This document shows, piece by piece, positions 15,931 through 25,247 of a stretch of DNA of 38,897 nucleotides (position 1 is its first letter; every line of letters begins with the position of its first letter). The notes beneath the pieces were generated by a model, which was not told the DNA's origin, searched no databases, and saw nothing but the letters and a program-made list of their open reading frames with translations. The DNA is from Chthoniobacteraceae bacterium (lineage in GTDB: Bacteria > Verrucomicrobiota > Verrucomicrobiia > Chthoniobacterales > Chthoniobacteraceae): positions 1-38,897 of the forward strand of contig JAQGOL010000041.1 in the NCBI GenBank assembly GCA_028293625.1, in the 5' to 3' direction. The position numbers and the translations under genes were made by a program.

Positions 15931-17283
15931 TTAACCGTGGATCATTCGCCAGAGAAGGTCTGCAGCCAGAGTAAACAGAAGCCCCGCGACGCCGATAAGC
16001 GTGGCGGTGACGGTCCAGGTGCGAAGGGTTTGCCCCACGCTCAGCCCGAAACATTCTTTCACAATCCAGAAGCCGCCATCGTTTAAATGAGAGAAAAAAA
16101 GTGATCCGCAACCCATTGAAATCACCAGCAGTTCACGATTGATCCCAGGAGTCTCCACCACTAGCGGCGCCAAAACCCCCGAGGCGGCTGTTATGGCCAC
16201 CGTTGCCGATCCGGTTGCAACCCGAATAAATGCGGCTACCAGCCACGCGTATAAAAGCGGCGGCATGTGCAGCAGGCAGGCAAGCCGGCCGAGCGATTCT
16301 GCGACGCCTGCGTCGCGCAAAACCCGGGCAAATCCACCGCCTCCCCCTACGATGAGGAGAGTCATTCCAATGCCAGCGACACTTTCCTCGGTGAATCGAA
16401 GCAGGCTTGAAGAATCATGTCCGGCGCGAAGCCCCAGCGACCAGAGTGCGAAGATCACCGAGATCAGCATGGCGATGGTTGGATTCCCGATGAATTCGAG
16501 CGTTGAACGGGCTCCATCTGTTTTGGGAAGCAGAAGCTCCGCCGCCGTGCCAAGGAGCATGAGCGCCACGGGCAATAGCATGGTAAAAAGGGTCAGATCA
16601 AAACGCGGCGCCTTTGGCGGGACGGGCGCCGCACTCGCGGTAATCGAAGGGGGCTGCGCGATGTCGTGATCCATTGCCCAACGGGCAAAAAGCGGACCTG
16701 CGACGGCTGCCGTCGGGAGCCCGATGATGACTCCCCATACAAGCACAAGGCCGGTGTTTGCTTTTAACGCTTCAATGGCGATTACAGGCCCGGGATGGGG
16801 CGGCATTAATCCGTGCATGACTCCAAGGCAGGAAATGAGGGGGAGCGCGAGCACCCAAAATGGGCGTCCGGATTCTCGTGCAAGGGTGATGAGCACCGGT
16901 AACAAAAGGACGAGTCCGACGGCAAACCACGTCGTCAGGCCGATTGCGAGCGCCAGCGCCATGATACACCAGACGGCCCGCTCTGATCCGAAAAACCGGT
17001 TGAAGCGACGGGCAAGAACCTCGGCGCCACCCGATTCAGCCAGCAATCGGCCGAGCATCACTCCAAGTGCGATAACGCCGGCGATGCCACCAAGGGTAGC
17101 GCCGAGGCCATCCTGAAACGACTTCAGGACCTTTGTCATTCCCAAATCAGTGCCGCTGCCAAGGAGAAGCGCCGCGACGAGCAAGCCAATAAACGCGTTG
17201 CTCTTAAAGCGGGCGACCAAAACGACCAGAACGCCGACGGCTCCAAGGGCGAGAAAGATAAGAGTCCAGTCGTGCGAGGTCAT
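15931..17283 (-). CDS. GntP-family gluconate/sugar-acid:H+ symporter
   Basis: 450 residues, hydrophobic throughout, with about 12-14 membrane segments and family length. GntP features visible are KSNAFIGLLVAALLLG, FQDGLGATLGGIAGVIALGVMLG near 60-80, the conserved HGLMPPHPGPVIAI near 155-168, RVATGSATVAITAASG, and SHLNDGGFWIVKECFGLS near 395-412. It moves gluconate or a related aldonate, uronate or hydroxy acid across the inner membrane with a proton. As first gene of the operon with two oxidoreductases it brings in the likely substrate, perhaps a product released by the nearby secreted glycosidases. It diverges from the beta-barrel gene. Confidence 0.92.
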   Translation of the reverse strand: MTSHDWTLIFLALGAVGVLVVLVARFKSNAFIGLLVAALLLGSGTDLGMTKVLKSFQDGLGATLGGIAGVIALGVMLGRLLAESGGAEVLARRFNRFFGSERAVWCIMALALAIGLTTWFAVGLVLLLPVLITLARESGRPFWVLALPLISCLGVMHGLMPPHPGPVIAIEALKANTGLVLVWGVIIGLPTAAVAGPLFARWAMDHDIAQPPSITASAAPVPPKAPRFDLTLFTMLLPVALMLLGTAAELLLPKTDGARSTLEFIGNPTIAMLISVIFALWSLGLRAGHDSSSLLRFTEESVAGIGMTLLIVGGGGGFARVLRDAGVAESLGRLACLLHMPPLLYAWLVAAFIRVATGSATVAITAASGVLAPLVVETPGINRELLVISMGCGSLFFSHLNDGGFWIVKECFGLSVGQTLRTWTVTATLIGVAGLLFTLAADLLWRMIHG

Positions 17284-17385
17284 GAGGGGATCGACAGAAC
17301 AAAGGACAGTTGATGGCAGGGCAATGAAAAAGAGGACCTAACAGTAAGAGAAACACTTAGGAGCGCTTCAGCCAACGCACGGCGC

Positions 17386-17509
17386 CCATTAATGGCCTTC
17401 ACGGATGCCCCAACGATCCACCCGCCCGATTGTGGCCATTCAACTGAATCGGAATGATCGGCTTTGTTCCCACCTGGTTTTCCCCCCTTGCGGCCATTCA
17501 GTGGGCCGC
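17386..17509. promoter_or_regulatory. Cluster of short palindromes and a GC hairpin in a divergent promoter region
   Basis: The 275-bp gap between the permease and beta-barrel genes holds CCATTAATGG (17386-17395), ATTCA-AC-TGAAT (17438-17449), two direct copies of GGCCATTCA (17434-17442 and 17492-17500), and a hairpin GCGGCC (17490-17495) / GGCCGC (17504-17509). These may be operator half-sites for either gene. No gene is seen in the gap. Confidence 0.4.
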
Positions 17510-17547
17510 ATGCTGAGGAGGGAAAAAACAACACTAACCGCCACCGC

Positions 17548-17552
17548 AAGGA
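17548..17552 (+). promoter_or_regulatory. Shine-Dalgarno sequence of the beta-barrel gene
   Basis: AAGGA with a 6-nt gap to the ATG at 17559. This is one of the few clear ribosome sites in the window, and it fixes the start. Confidence 0.7.
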
Positions 17553-17558
17553 TCCTAT

Positions 17559-18779
17559 ATGCTTTGTTATCCAATTCTGCCCGCGAAAGCCAGCCACCCA
17601 GTCCGTTTTGGAATGATCGGTTATGCCGCAGGGATGCTTGCATTGGGCGGGATCGCTCCAGCCGAAGCGCAGGCGCAAGGCTCCATTTTTAGTAGCTCGG
17701 TGCCGGAGCCGCGTGGTTTCTTTAATCAAAGTAAATTCGCGCAAACCGAAGTTGGTCTGGAGGCTGATTTTACAGATGACGCCAATGCGTTCGGGCTTCG
17801 GATTGATCAACCTTATCTTATCAATCCCAGGACGGTGATCATCGGGGAACTTTACGGGGCGAAAGGGGACCAGGGCTTCGGAATACTAAGCGGCGGAATC
17901 GCGGTTCGCCGCATATTAACCGATTCGGGTCTCTATATCGGTGGGAATCTTTTTTATGATGCTCTTCAGGATTCGGACGGCTTTTCGTACTCCCAGATTG
18001 GAGTCGGAGCGGAGGTCTCCAAAGACTGGCTGACATTGCGCGCCAACGCCTACCTGCCAGTTGGAGATAGCGATGATGTCAGAACCGAACGGCGTCACTT
18101 TACTCGAACACGCAGAGGAACGGTGACTGATGCCTCCGGACTAATTCTTCCCTCGGTGACGACAGTGAGATGGACGGATACCTCCACCACGCGCCGGAGT
18201 GCCGCCTGGTCCTGGGACGCGGAACTTGAAGCTGCGATTCCACATTCCCCTGTTTTTTTCGATCCGAGGATTGCGGTCGGTTTTTATCAGGTTCACGGCA
18301 ATCATGGGTTCGGAGACTATGCGGGGGTAAAAGTACGCGGAGAAGTCCGCTTCGGTTCGCACGTCGTCACGGAAGTTGAATGGCGCCAGGACTCGGAGGA
18401 GATCGGCCAGGAATGGCGTGGCAGGATCCGATTCGAGTTTCTGCTTGGCAGGGCTTCCCCGAGTGAAATTGCCGTCGCCAGAACATCGAGCGGCTCTGGC
18501 GGAAACGGAAAGAGCGTGCGTGCCTTGGACTACAAGCAGGTTGAAACCAAAGAGCTGGTCCCTCCTGAGACATACCCGCGGGGCTTCTTCGAGCGGGTAA
18601 GGCGGACTCCCTGGCCTCAGGTCGTTCGCACAAACGATCGTCATCGCAATCCGGGCGATCCGAAAGTCAGAGTATTTCCCCCGCCTCCGGTAGTCCGGCC
18701 ACCGGTGCCGCCAAGACACGGAGGCAACGATTGCGGCGGAACTGGCACCAACGGCGGTTGTCCGCCGGGAACCAACTAG
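17559..18779 (+). CDS. Inverse-autotransporter-like outer-membrane beta-barrel protein with Pro-rich tail
   Basis: 406 residues. A signal peptide of about 38 residues ends near AEAQAQ. The barrel (about 40-295) shows the inverse-autotransporter (intimin/invasin) repeat style: LRIDQPYL, GIAVRRILTDSGLYIGGNLF followed by YDA, YSQIGVGAEVSKDWLTLRAN with AYLPVGD, AWSWDAELEAAIP, and alternating aromatic/polar strands up to RIRFEFLLG. In intimin an exported passenger follows the barrel. Here only about 105 residues follow, basic then Pro-rich (FPPPPVV, PPVPP) with two Cys in a Gly-rich end. So it lacks the usual Ig-like passenger and could be a stand-alone porin-like barrel. It converges with nuoN, 13 bp away. 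Confidence 0.75.
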   Translation: MLCYPILPAKASHPVRFGMIGYAAGMLALGGIAPAEAQAQGSIFSSSVPEPRGFFNQSKFAQTEVGLEADFTDDANAFGLRIDQPYLINPRTVIIGELYGAKGDQGFGILSGGIAVRRILTDSGLYIGGNLFYDALQDSDGFSYSQIGVGAEVSKDWLTLRANAYLPVGDSDDVRTERRHFTRTRRGTVTDASGLILPSVTTVRWTDTSTTRRSAAWSWDAELEAAIPHSPVFFDPRIAVGFYQVHGNHGFGDYAGVKVRGEVRFGSHVVTEVEWRQDSEEIGQEWRGRIRFEFLLGRASPSEIAVARTSSGSGGNGKSVRALDYKQVETKELVPPETYPRGFFERVRRTPWPQVVRTNDRHRNPGDPKVRVFPPPPVVRPPVPPRHGGNDCGGTGTNGGCPPGTN

Positions 18780-18792
18780 CCTGTGGCGATCC

Positions 18793-20325
18793 TTACTTCA
18801 GACTGGTCTGAAGCGCAATCGGAGTATTCTGCACCGGAGCGCTGTTTAACATCTCGAGGATGGTTGCCGGGAAAATACCAAAGAAGATAATTCCCAAAAT
18901 CAGCGCGCCGATGGTGAACCGGGTCAGCGGCCGAATGGTGACAGGTGTTTCGTCCGTCGGTTCCTGCCAATACATGGCGCTTATTACACGCAGGTAGTAA
19001 TAGAAACCGGCGGCCACCGTGACGACGCCAATGCCGATGAGCACAAAATGGTGTTCCCGTACAGCCGCGGCAAACACGAGGAATTTTCCATAGAATCCTG
19101 CCGTGAACGGGATGCCGGCCAGGGAGAGCATCGAAATGAGCATTCCAAAAGCTAAAAACGGTGAGCGTTTGGCCAAGCCGTTGAAGTGAATGATATCGTC
19201 GCCCCGGGAATGATTGGCAACCACGGTCATCACAAGGAAACTTAGCAACGTCATCAGCAAGTAGCCGGCAAGGTAGAAGGAAACCGCTACGTTGCTTTGC
19301 CCCAGGGTGCTCAGGCTCGGTCCGGTGCTGGCCACGGCAACCAGGAGGTAACCTGCATGGCCGATGCTGGAGTAGGCCAGCATCCGTTTGAGATTATCCT
19401 GCGGCATTGCGGCAAGGTTTCCGTAGAGCAAGCTAAGCCCGGCGAGCACAGCCAGGGCACCCATGACCTTCGGGCCAATCTCAGGCAATCCGATGAACGG
19501 TTGGATGACGCGAATAAGGACGATAAACCCCGCGGCCTTTGAGCCTACTGACAGGAATGCCGTAATAGGGGTGGGAGCGCCTTGATAAACATCGGGCACC
19601 CAGATCTGAAATGGTGCGGCAGCAATCTTAAATCCAAGCGACACAAGCACCAGAATAATTCCGAAGAGCAAGGGTGTCTGCGAATCGTGGAGGCGGCCTC
19701 CTTCGGCAAGCATGCCCGGCAAGACTTGAGCAATTCGGAACAGGTTGGTTTCGCCAGTGAGCCCGAATATCCAGGTAATGCCATAGACAAGAAATCCGGT
19801 GCTCAGCGCTCCAAGAATAAGGTATTTGACACCCGCTTCAAGCGAGGTGCTTTGCTTGCGCATATATGCTACCAGAATATAAAAGCTGATAGTGACCAAC
19901 TCAAGAGAGACAAAGATTAGCAGGAAATCAACCGCCGATGCCATGAACATGAGACCCGCGCAGGTCAATACAGGCAGAGCATAGAACTCGCCGGTCCCGG
20001 CGCCCGTCTTCGAGCTTGGAATAAATCGGGCTAGTACACCGCCGTATTCAATCGCCATTACTTGCACGATCATTGTAGTCAGCAGCGCGAGCCGCTTGAA
20101 AAAGAGCGCGGTTTCATCGGCTGAGTAGAAAGCCTTTGAAAGATCGATGCCGGCGTTGCCCGACGTGTGGAACGACCAGGCAAAAACGACTCCGAGAACC
20201 ACGATGGAGAGACGCGCCATCCAGCTCTTGTCTTCGCTGCGCGAAAAAGATTCGGCGAGAAGTAGAAATATCCCGAGTGACAGGACAATAACTTCGAGGG
20301 TGATGGGTGAAAGCGGAGCAGGCAT
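18793..20325 (-). CDS. nuoN: NADH-quinone oxidoreductase subunit N
   Basis: 510 residues from the ATG at 20325 (MPAPLSPITLEVIVLSLG); a TTG 27 bp upstream is possible but unneeded. Hydrophobic throughout, one of the three antiporter-like proton-pumping subunits of Complex I. Family marks are FYALPVLTCAGLMFMASAVD, SLELVTISFYILVAYMR with the essential Glu, AAPFQIWVPDVYQGAPTPIT, LKRMLAYSSIGHAGYLLV with key Lys and His, and FLVFAAAV near the end. Last gene of the operon. Normal length. Confidence 0.96.
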   Translation of the reverse strand: MPAPLSPITLEVIVLSLGIFLLLAESFSRSEDKSWMARLSIVVLGVVFAWSFHTSGNAGIDLSKAFYSADETALFFKRLALLTTMIVQVMAIEYGGVLARFIPSSKTGAGTGEFYALPVLTCAGLMFMASAVDFLLIFVSLELVTISFYILVAYMRKQSTSLEAGVKYLILGALSTGFLVYGITWIFGLTGETNLFRIAQVLPGMLAEGGRLHDSQTPLLFGIILVLVSLGFKIAAAPFQIWVPDVYQGAPTPITAFLSVGSKAAGFIVLIRVIQPFIGLPEIGPKVMGALAVLAGLSLLYGNLAAMPQDNLKRMLAYSSIGHAGYLLVAVASTGPSLSTLGQSNVAVSFYLAGYLLMTLLSFLVMTVVANHSRGDDIIHFNGLAKRSPFLAFGMLISMLSLAGIPFTAGFYGKFLVFAAAVREHHFVLIGIGVVTVAAGFYYYLRVISAMYWQEPTDETPVTIRPLTRFTIGALILGIIFFGIFPATILEMLNSAPVQNTPIALQTSLK

Positions 20326-20409
20326 GGCGTTTAAAAGAGGAGTCGCGCACAAATCGCGCAGACAGCAGGGCGGGTCATCGGCGTCCTTATGAGAGCTAAA
20401 GACACTGTG

Positions 20410-21879
20410 TTACTTTGGCAGAAGCGCCTCAATGGAAGGCTTTACGAGGTTCACGATTCCGCCTGGGAAGAAGCCGGTAATCATGAGCGTGGCTAAAAGC
20501 AGAATCACCGGGAGGCGTAGTGAGAAGATCGGGTCTACCCAGTCGGTTGAATCTTTGCGGACGCCACCGAGGAAAATCGCCCGGTAGGCGCGCAGCATAT
20601 AGACGGCTGAAATCACTACGCCCCAAAGTGCGAACGCGGTGGCAAGCTGATAGCTTCCGGCCTCCGGGGTAAATGCCGGTTTAAATGCGCCGAAAAACAC
20701 CAGAATTTCACTTGAGAAATTGGCGAACCCAGGAAGGCCGATTGAGGCGAAAGCCGCCATGCCAAATGCCGCGCCAAGGAACGGCATCGGTTTGCCCAGA
20801 CCGCCCATGGTCTCGTAGGCCAATGAGGGGCTGAATTTGCGAAGATGCCCGGCCATCGCAAAGAGCGCGGCGATGGAAAGGCCGTGCGCGAACATGAGCA
20901 CGGCGGCGCCGGTAACGCCAACGAGGTTAAATGCGGCAATTCCAAGAAAGATATAACCCATGTGCATGACGCTTGAGTAACCAAGTGTCATGTCGAGTTT
21001 CTTTTGAGCGATGGTAGCCAGGCCTACATAGATGACGTTGCCAACCAAAAGGGTCAGCAGAAGCCACGACCAATGCTGGGCGCCCGCGGGCAGCAGCGGC
21101 ACGGCCAGACGGATCAGGCCGTAGAGACCGAATTTTTTCAATACACCTGCATGCAGCATGGCGGCTGGTGTAGGGGCCGAGGCATAAGCGGTCGGTGCCC
21201 ACGAGTGGAATGGAAAGAGCGAGATCAGGATGCCAAACCCGACAAGAAGTAAAAGATATGGCCGAGTCTGGCTCGCCTCCGGGATAACGTGAGCGGATGC
21301 AAGCTGTTGAAGCTTGATCATGTCGAACGTGCGTACCCCGGCAGGAAGCGCGTTGTAAAGGTCAACCAGGCCGATCAGAAGTATGAAGCTGCCGAGCGCC
21401 AGGTAAATAGTAATCTTCCACGCGGCCGCATGCCGCTGGCCGCTGCCCCATAATCCAATAAGAAGGAAAGTAGGGATGAGAGCCAGTTCATGGAACGCAT
21501 AGAAGAAGAAGAGATCCTGTGAAGCAAATGCGCCGGCGGCTCCAGCCGTAATAAAGAGAAGGCATGCGTAGAAGATGTTTTCGCGTTTCTCAACAAGCGG
21601 GGTGATCCAGACGGCGGCCAGCGTCACCAGATTGGTTAGCAGCAGCATCACCAGGCTTAGTCCGTCAGCCGCGAGCAGAAACTTCAAATCCCATTCGGGG
21701 ACAACAGGAGTGGAGGAGGCAAACTGGAAACCAGCCTTTGACGCGTCGTAGGAGAAGAGCGCGAACAGGGAGATGACCAGGCCTGCGGCGGCGGCTGCCA
21801 GTGCGCTCTTACGCGCGGGTGCGCCGAGCAATACGGCGAAGGCAGCCAGGAGTGGAATGAAAATAATGAGATTCAGCAT
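20410..21879 (-). CDS. nuoM: NADH-quinone oxidoreductase subunit M
   Basis: 489 residues, polytopic antiporter-like subunit. Recognisable blocks: FYAFHELALIPTFLLIGLWG with the conserved Glu of helix 5, PFHSWAPTAYASAPTPAAML with the HTWLPDAH-like motif, LDMTLGYSSVMHMGYIFLG with the pump Lys/His set, and FANFSSEILVFFGAF. It lies 84 bp before nuoN and 47 bp after nuoL in the usual L-M-N order. Confidence 0.96.
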   Translation of the reverse strand: MLNLIIFIPLLAAFAVLLGAPARKSALAAAAAGLVISLFALFSYDASKAGFQFASSTPVVPEWDLKFLLAADGLSLVMLLLTNLVTLAAVWITPLVEKRENIFYACLLFITAGAAGAFASQDLFFFYAFHELALIPTFLLIGLWGSGQRHAAAWKITIYLALGSFILLIGLVDLYNALPAGVRTFDMIKLQQLASAHVIPEASQTRPYLLLLVGFGILISLFPFHSWAPTAYASAPTPAAMLHAGVLKKFGLYGLIRLAVPLLPAGAQHWSWLLLTLLVGNVIYVGLATIAQKKLDMTLGYSSVMHMGYIFLGIAAFNLVGVTGAAVLMFAHGLSIAALFAMAGHLRKFSPSLAYETMGGLGKPMPFLGAAFGMAAFASIGLPGFANFSSEILVFFGAFKPAFTPEAGSYQLATAFALWGVVISAVYMLRAYRAIFLGGVRKDSTDWVDPIFSLRLPVILLLATLMITGFFPGGIVNLVKPSIEALLPK

Positions 21880-21926
21880 GAGCCTGCGTCAGTTAACACT
21901 AAGTCTGGAGAGCGTGTTCATGGCGG

Positions 21927-23738
21927 TTATTTTACGAGCACGACAAAGTAGATCAGCGCCACGGCGCCGATTCCAAAGAGGAAAGAATAAGCCTGAAGGT
22001 TGCCGACCTGAAGGAAGCGCAGCATGAAGCCTGCTCCCCAAGCTGAACCACTCAGGCCACGGACGATAATTCCGTCGAGCACCCATTTATCAAACCAGCT
22101 GGAAATCTGGGCCAGCAAATCGTGGGTGCCGGCGATAAGCGCCGCGTAGAGTTCATCGAAGTAGAACTTGTTTTTGAAGAGCCTGATAACGATCGGGTCT
22201 TTGGCTCTCCCCTGATAAATGACAAACGAAAGGGCGGATCCAAGGAGGAAGGCCCCAATAGCAAGCCAGGGTACCACGCCGGCGTGCTCGTGTGCGGGCA
22301 GGCCTTGAAAAGCATGCTCAAAATAGCTCTCCGTTCCGTAGCCGGCAACAACGGAAAGCGCCGCAAGGATCACCAAGGGAAGGCTCATGGCGCCCGGACC
22401 ATCGTGTCCGTGACTTGCTTCATTGCTGCGTGCCTGTCCAAGGAAAACCACCACGACAAGGCGGGTCATGTAGAAAGCGGTCAGAAATGCTGTGAAAAGC
22501 GCGAGAACAAATACCAGGCCGTTTTGATGCCATGCCGCCATCAGGATAAGGTCCTTGGAATAAAATCCGCTAAAGAATGGACAGCCGATCAAGGCAAGAT
22601 AGCCAGCTAGAAACGTCCAGAAGGTAACCTTCATCCGTCCGCTCAATCCGCCCATCTTCCATATATTCTGTTCGTGATGGAGGTGATGAATAATTGCCCC
22701 GGCTCCCAGAAAGAGCAGTGCCTTAAAGAATGCGTGCGTGAAAAGGTGAAACATTGCGGCGTTCGGCGCTGCCAGGCCGACTGCGCAGACCATGTATCCG
22801 AGCTGGGAAAGTGTGGAATAGGCAAGGATGCGTTTGATGTCATCCTGTTGAGTGGCCATCAGCGCGGCGAAGACCGCCGTGATCACTCCAATCCATTGAA
22901 TCACAAGCTGAGCATCCAGGGACGCGCCGATCAGGAAGTAAACCCTTGCCAGCATATAGACACCGGCCGCCACCATCGTTGCAGCATGAATAAGGGCCGA
23001 AACCGGTGTCGGACCTTCCATCGCGTCGGGAAGCCAGACGTGGAGGGGCATTTGAGCCGACTTCCCAACCGCCCCGCAGAAAACAAGGAGAGCCGCGGCA
23101 GTTACCCAGCCGGTTCCAAGCCCCGTCAGCGCGCCCAGGTTTGCGGCGATCTCTGAGAAGATCAATGAGCCGGTGGCATTCCACACAATCAGGATTCCAA
23201 GCATGAAGCCAAAGTCACCGATGCGATTGGTGATAAAGGCTTTGTTGGCGGCGGCTGCTGCGGAGTCACGAGTAAACCAATGACCAATCAGCAGATAGGA
23301 GCTTACCCCAACCAACTCCCAAAAAATGAACATCATCCCGAAGTTGTTCGCCAGTACGATGCCCAGCATCGAGAACATGAACAGGGAAAGGTTACCAAAA
23401 AACCTAGACTTCGCTTCGTCCCTGGCCATGTAGACCGTCGAGTAAATATGGATCAAGGCGCCGATGCCGGTGACCACGAGCAACATCACCTTGCTAAGCG
23501 CATCGATCGTGATCCCGATCGGAAGCCGAAAGGAGGGGCTGAAATCCAGCCAAGGCACTTCAATTGGTTGCGTTGGAAATCCGGAAAACCAGATTCCAAA
23601 GGCCGTCAGCAATCCAACGCATGCGGACGCAGTCGATAGCACCGCGCTCCAACCCGGCGATCGGCGCAATAAGAAATGAATCAGCGCCGCGGTAACGAGC
23701 GGATTTAGAAGAATAAACCAGGGTAGATGCGGATCCAT
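21927..23738 (-). CDS. nuoL: NADH-quinone oxidoreductase subunit L
   Basis: 603 residues, the largest antiporter-like subunit. Blocks seen: MFIFWELVGVSSYLLIGHWF with the conserved Glu, FGFMLGILIVW, SAQMPLHVWLPDAMEGPTPV, LIHAATMVAAGVYM, IKRILAYSTLSQLGYMVCAV, HAFFKALLFLGAGA, and the C-terminal part with the long lateral helix region (KNKFYFDELYAALIAG). Length is normal. A 100-bp gap separates it from nuoK, the widest within the membrane-arm genes; no gene is found in that gap. Confidence 0.97.
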   Translation of the reverse strand: MDPHLPWFILLNPLVTAALIHFLLRRSPGWSAVLSTASACVGLLTAFGIWFSGFPTQPIEVPWLDFSPSFRLPIGITIDALSKVMLLVVTGIGALIHIYSTVYMARDEAKSRFFGNLSLFMFSMLGIVLANNFGMMFIFWELVGVSSYLLIGHWFTRDSAAAAANKAFITNRIGDFGFMLGILIVWNATGSLIFSEIAANLGALTGLGTGWVTAAALLVFCGAVGKSAQMPLHVWLPDAMEGPTPVSALIHAATMVAAGVYMLARVYFLIGASLDAQLVIQWIGVITAVFAALMATQQDDIKRILAYSTLSQLGYMVCAVGLAAPNAAMFHLFTHAFFKALLFLGAGAIIHHLHHEQNIWKMGGLSGRMKVTFWTFLAGYLALIGCPFFSGFYSKDLILMAAWHQNGLVFVLALFTAFLTAFYMTRLVVVVFLGQARSNEASHGHDGPGAMSLPLVILAALSVVAGYGTESYFEHAFQGLPAHEHAGVVPWLAIGAFLLGSALSFVIYQGRAKDPIVIRLFKNKFYFDELYAALIAGTHDLLAQISSWFDKWVLDGIIVRGLSGSAWGAGFMLRFLQVGNLQAYSFLFGIGAVALIYFVVLVK

Positions 23739-23838
23739 GAAAGTATCAAAAAAGCGAGTTAAAGCCAGGACGGCACGGGAGGGACAGAAAGGAGGAATGC
23801 CGTTCTGTTCCGATCGACGATCGTGCGCGATCTCATCA

Positions 23839-24156
23839 TTAGAACTTCAGCGTGCTAATGTCTTCGACGTGCGTCGTCTGACGGGCACGGAAAAGCGCAA
23901 CAATGATGGCAAGACCGACAGCAACTTCAGCGGCAGCCACGGTAATAATGAAAAATACAAGGACCTGCGCGTTGTAGTTGGGCAATCCGCCGGGCGTTAC
24001 ATTAAAGCGACTGAACGCAACAAGGGAAAGATTTGCTGCGTTGAGCATGAGCTCAAGGCACATGAAAATCGTGATGATATTTCGGCGAAGGAGAACGCCG
24101 GCAAACCCGATGGCAAACAGCAGTCCGCTTGCGAGGAGGTAATGATTGAGGGTCAT
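23839..24156 (-). CDS. nuoK: NADH-quinone oxidoreductase subunit K
   Basis: 105 residues with three membrane helices. The two conserved membrane glutamates are present in [14 protein letters not shown] and [18 protein letters not shown]. Starts 1 bp after the nuoJ stop, so coupled to it. Part of the proton-translocating membrane arm. Confidence 0.97.
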   Translation of the reverse strand: MTLNHYLLASGLLFAIGFAGVLLRRNIITIFMCLELMLNAANLSLVAFSRFNVTPGGLPNYNAQVLVFFIITVAAAEVAVGLAIIVALFRARQTTHVEDISTLKF

Positions 24157-24157
24157 G

Positions 24158-24661
24158 TTATTTGAGCTCGCGCCGGGACAGGATTACAACGCCGATAGTA
24201 GCAACCAGAATCAGCACGCCGATGACCTGGAAGGGAAGGTTGTGCGTGGTAAAAAGCGTCATGCCGACTTCGCGCACGTCGTCGATTTTTTCAGCGCGTA
24301 AAGCTGGAAAAGGACTTTCTCCAAGTTTGAATCGTCCAAGGACAAGAACGAGTTCCCCGACAAAACCAACCGATACCAGCACACCGCCGCCGACAGCCAG
24401 AAGGTTGAATTTGCGACGGCGTTCCGCTTTTAAATCCATCAGCATGATGATGAAGAGGAAAAGCACCATGACCGCACCAGCGTAAACGAGCACCTGGATG
24501 ACAGCGATGAAATAGGCGTTTAAGCCGACGAAAAGCGCTGCCAGGCTCAAAAATGTAACCACCAGGCTAAGCGCACTGGCAACGGGGTTGCGATTGACCA
24601 CGACGAGCGTGGCAAACGCGAGCATGAGAAAAGTAAAAAACCAGAATAGGACGGGCGACAT
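24158..24661 (-). CDS. nuoJ: NADH-quinone oxidoreductase subunit J
   Basis: 167 residues, five helices. The family marks are [20 protein letters not shown] and the helix-3 pi-bulge segment [20 protein letters not shown], nearly invariant in NuoJ. The end ([20 protein letters not shown]) is the last helix. It sits 48 bp after nuoI and directly before nuoK. Confidence 0.97.
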   Translation of the reverse strand: MSPVLFWFFTFLMLAFATLVVVNRNPVASALSLVVTFLSLAALFVGLNAYFIAVIQVLVYAGAVMVLFLFIIMLMDLKAERRRKFNLLAVGGGVLVSVGFVGELVLVLGRFKLGESPFPALRAEKIDDVREVGMTLFTTHNLPFQVIGVLILVATIGVVILSRRELK

Positions 24662-24709
24662 GAGAATCGGTTTGCCTGGAGAGGGCGAGGGTGGTTGCGG
24701 CTTGTCCGG

Positions 24710-25240
24710 TTACTTCTTCGGGTTCCACTTATGGATAAGCCCGTCGAAAACACCGCCCATTTCGTAGAGTTTTTCCTTGTCGTTGACCATCTCGGCACGG
24801 CTGGTGCCGGTGATTGCATAGTCTTTGCGCAAGAAGATCGCCTGTTCCGGGCAGACTTCTTCACACATGCCGCAGTAGATGCAGCGAATCATATCAATCT
24901 TAAACTCGACAGGATACTTCTCGACCTTCGCGAATTTGTTTTCCGCAGGGATTTCTCCGGGACTGATTGTAATGGCCCTTGGAGGACAAATGAATTCACA
25001 AAGCTGGCATGCAACGCAACGCTCCCGGCCGTGATCGTCTTTGACCAAGGTGGGGGCGCCTCGATAATGCTCGGGCATGTTGGAATCCCATTTTTCCTCG
25101 GGATACTGCATGACGACCTTGGTCTCGCCTTTGAGCATCCGTTTGAGATGCTTAAAGGTGATCGCCATACCGGCGACAATGCTCGGGAGATACATTTTCT
25201 CCGCGAAAGTCAATTTGGGGCGTGGTACGATGTAAGCCAT
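24710..25240 (-). CDS. nuoI: NADH-quinone oxidoreductase subunit I (two 4Fe-4S ferredoxin)
   Basis: 176 residues. Two CxxCxxCxxxCP motifs bind clusters N6a and N6b: C75/C78/C81/C85 in RCVACQLCEFICP and C120/C123/C126/C130 in RCIYCGMCEEVCPEQ. The amphipathic N-terminus (IVAGMAITFKHLKRM) lies along the membrane next to NuoH. It passes electrons from NuoG towards NuoB. Its start is 7 bp from the nuoH stop. Confidence 0.97.
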   Translation of the reverse strand: MAYIVPRPKLTFAEKMYLPSIVAGMAITFKHLKRMLKGETKVVMQYPEEKWDSNMPEHYRGAPTLVKDDHGRERCVACQLCEFICPPRAITISPGEIPAENKFAKVEKYPVEFKIDMIRCIYCGMCEEVCPEQAIFLRKDYAITGTSRAEMVNDKEKLYEMGGVFDGLIHKWNPKK

Positions 25241-25247
25241 GCGGCGG

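Noticed and set aside
16139-17116. Plus-strand open frames of 176 and 130 codons
   Set aside because: Antisense to the GntP permease; low-complexity Ser/Arg/Pro text with no domain.
17284-17558. Riboswitch in the leader of the beta-barrel gene
   Set aside because: The short palindromes do not form the conserved core of any riboswitch class I know.
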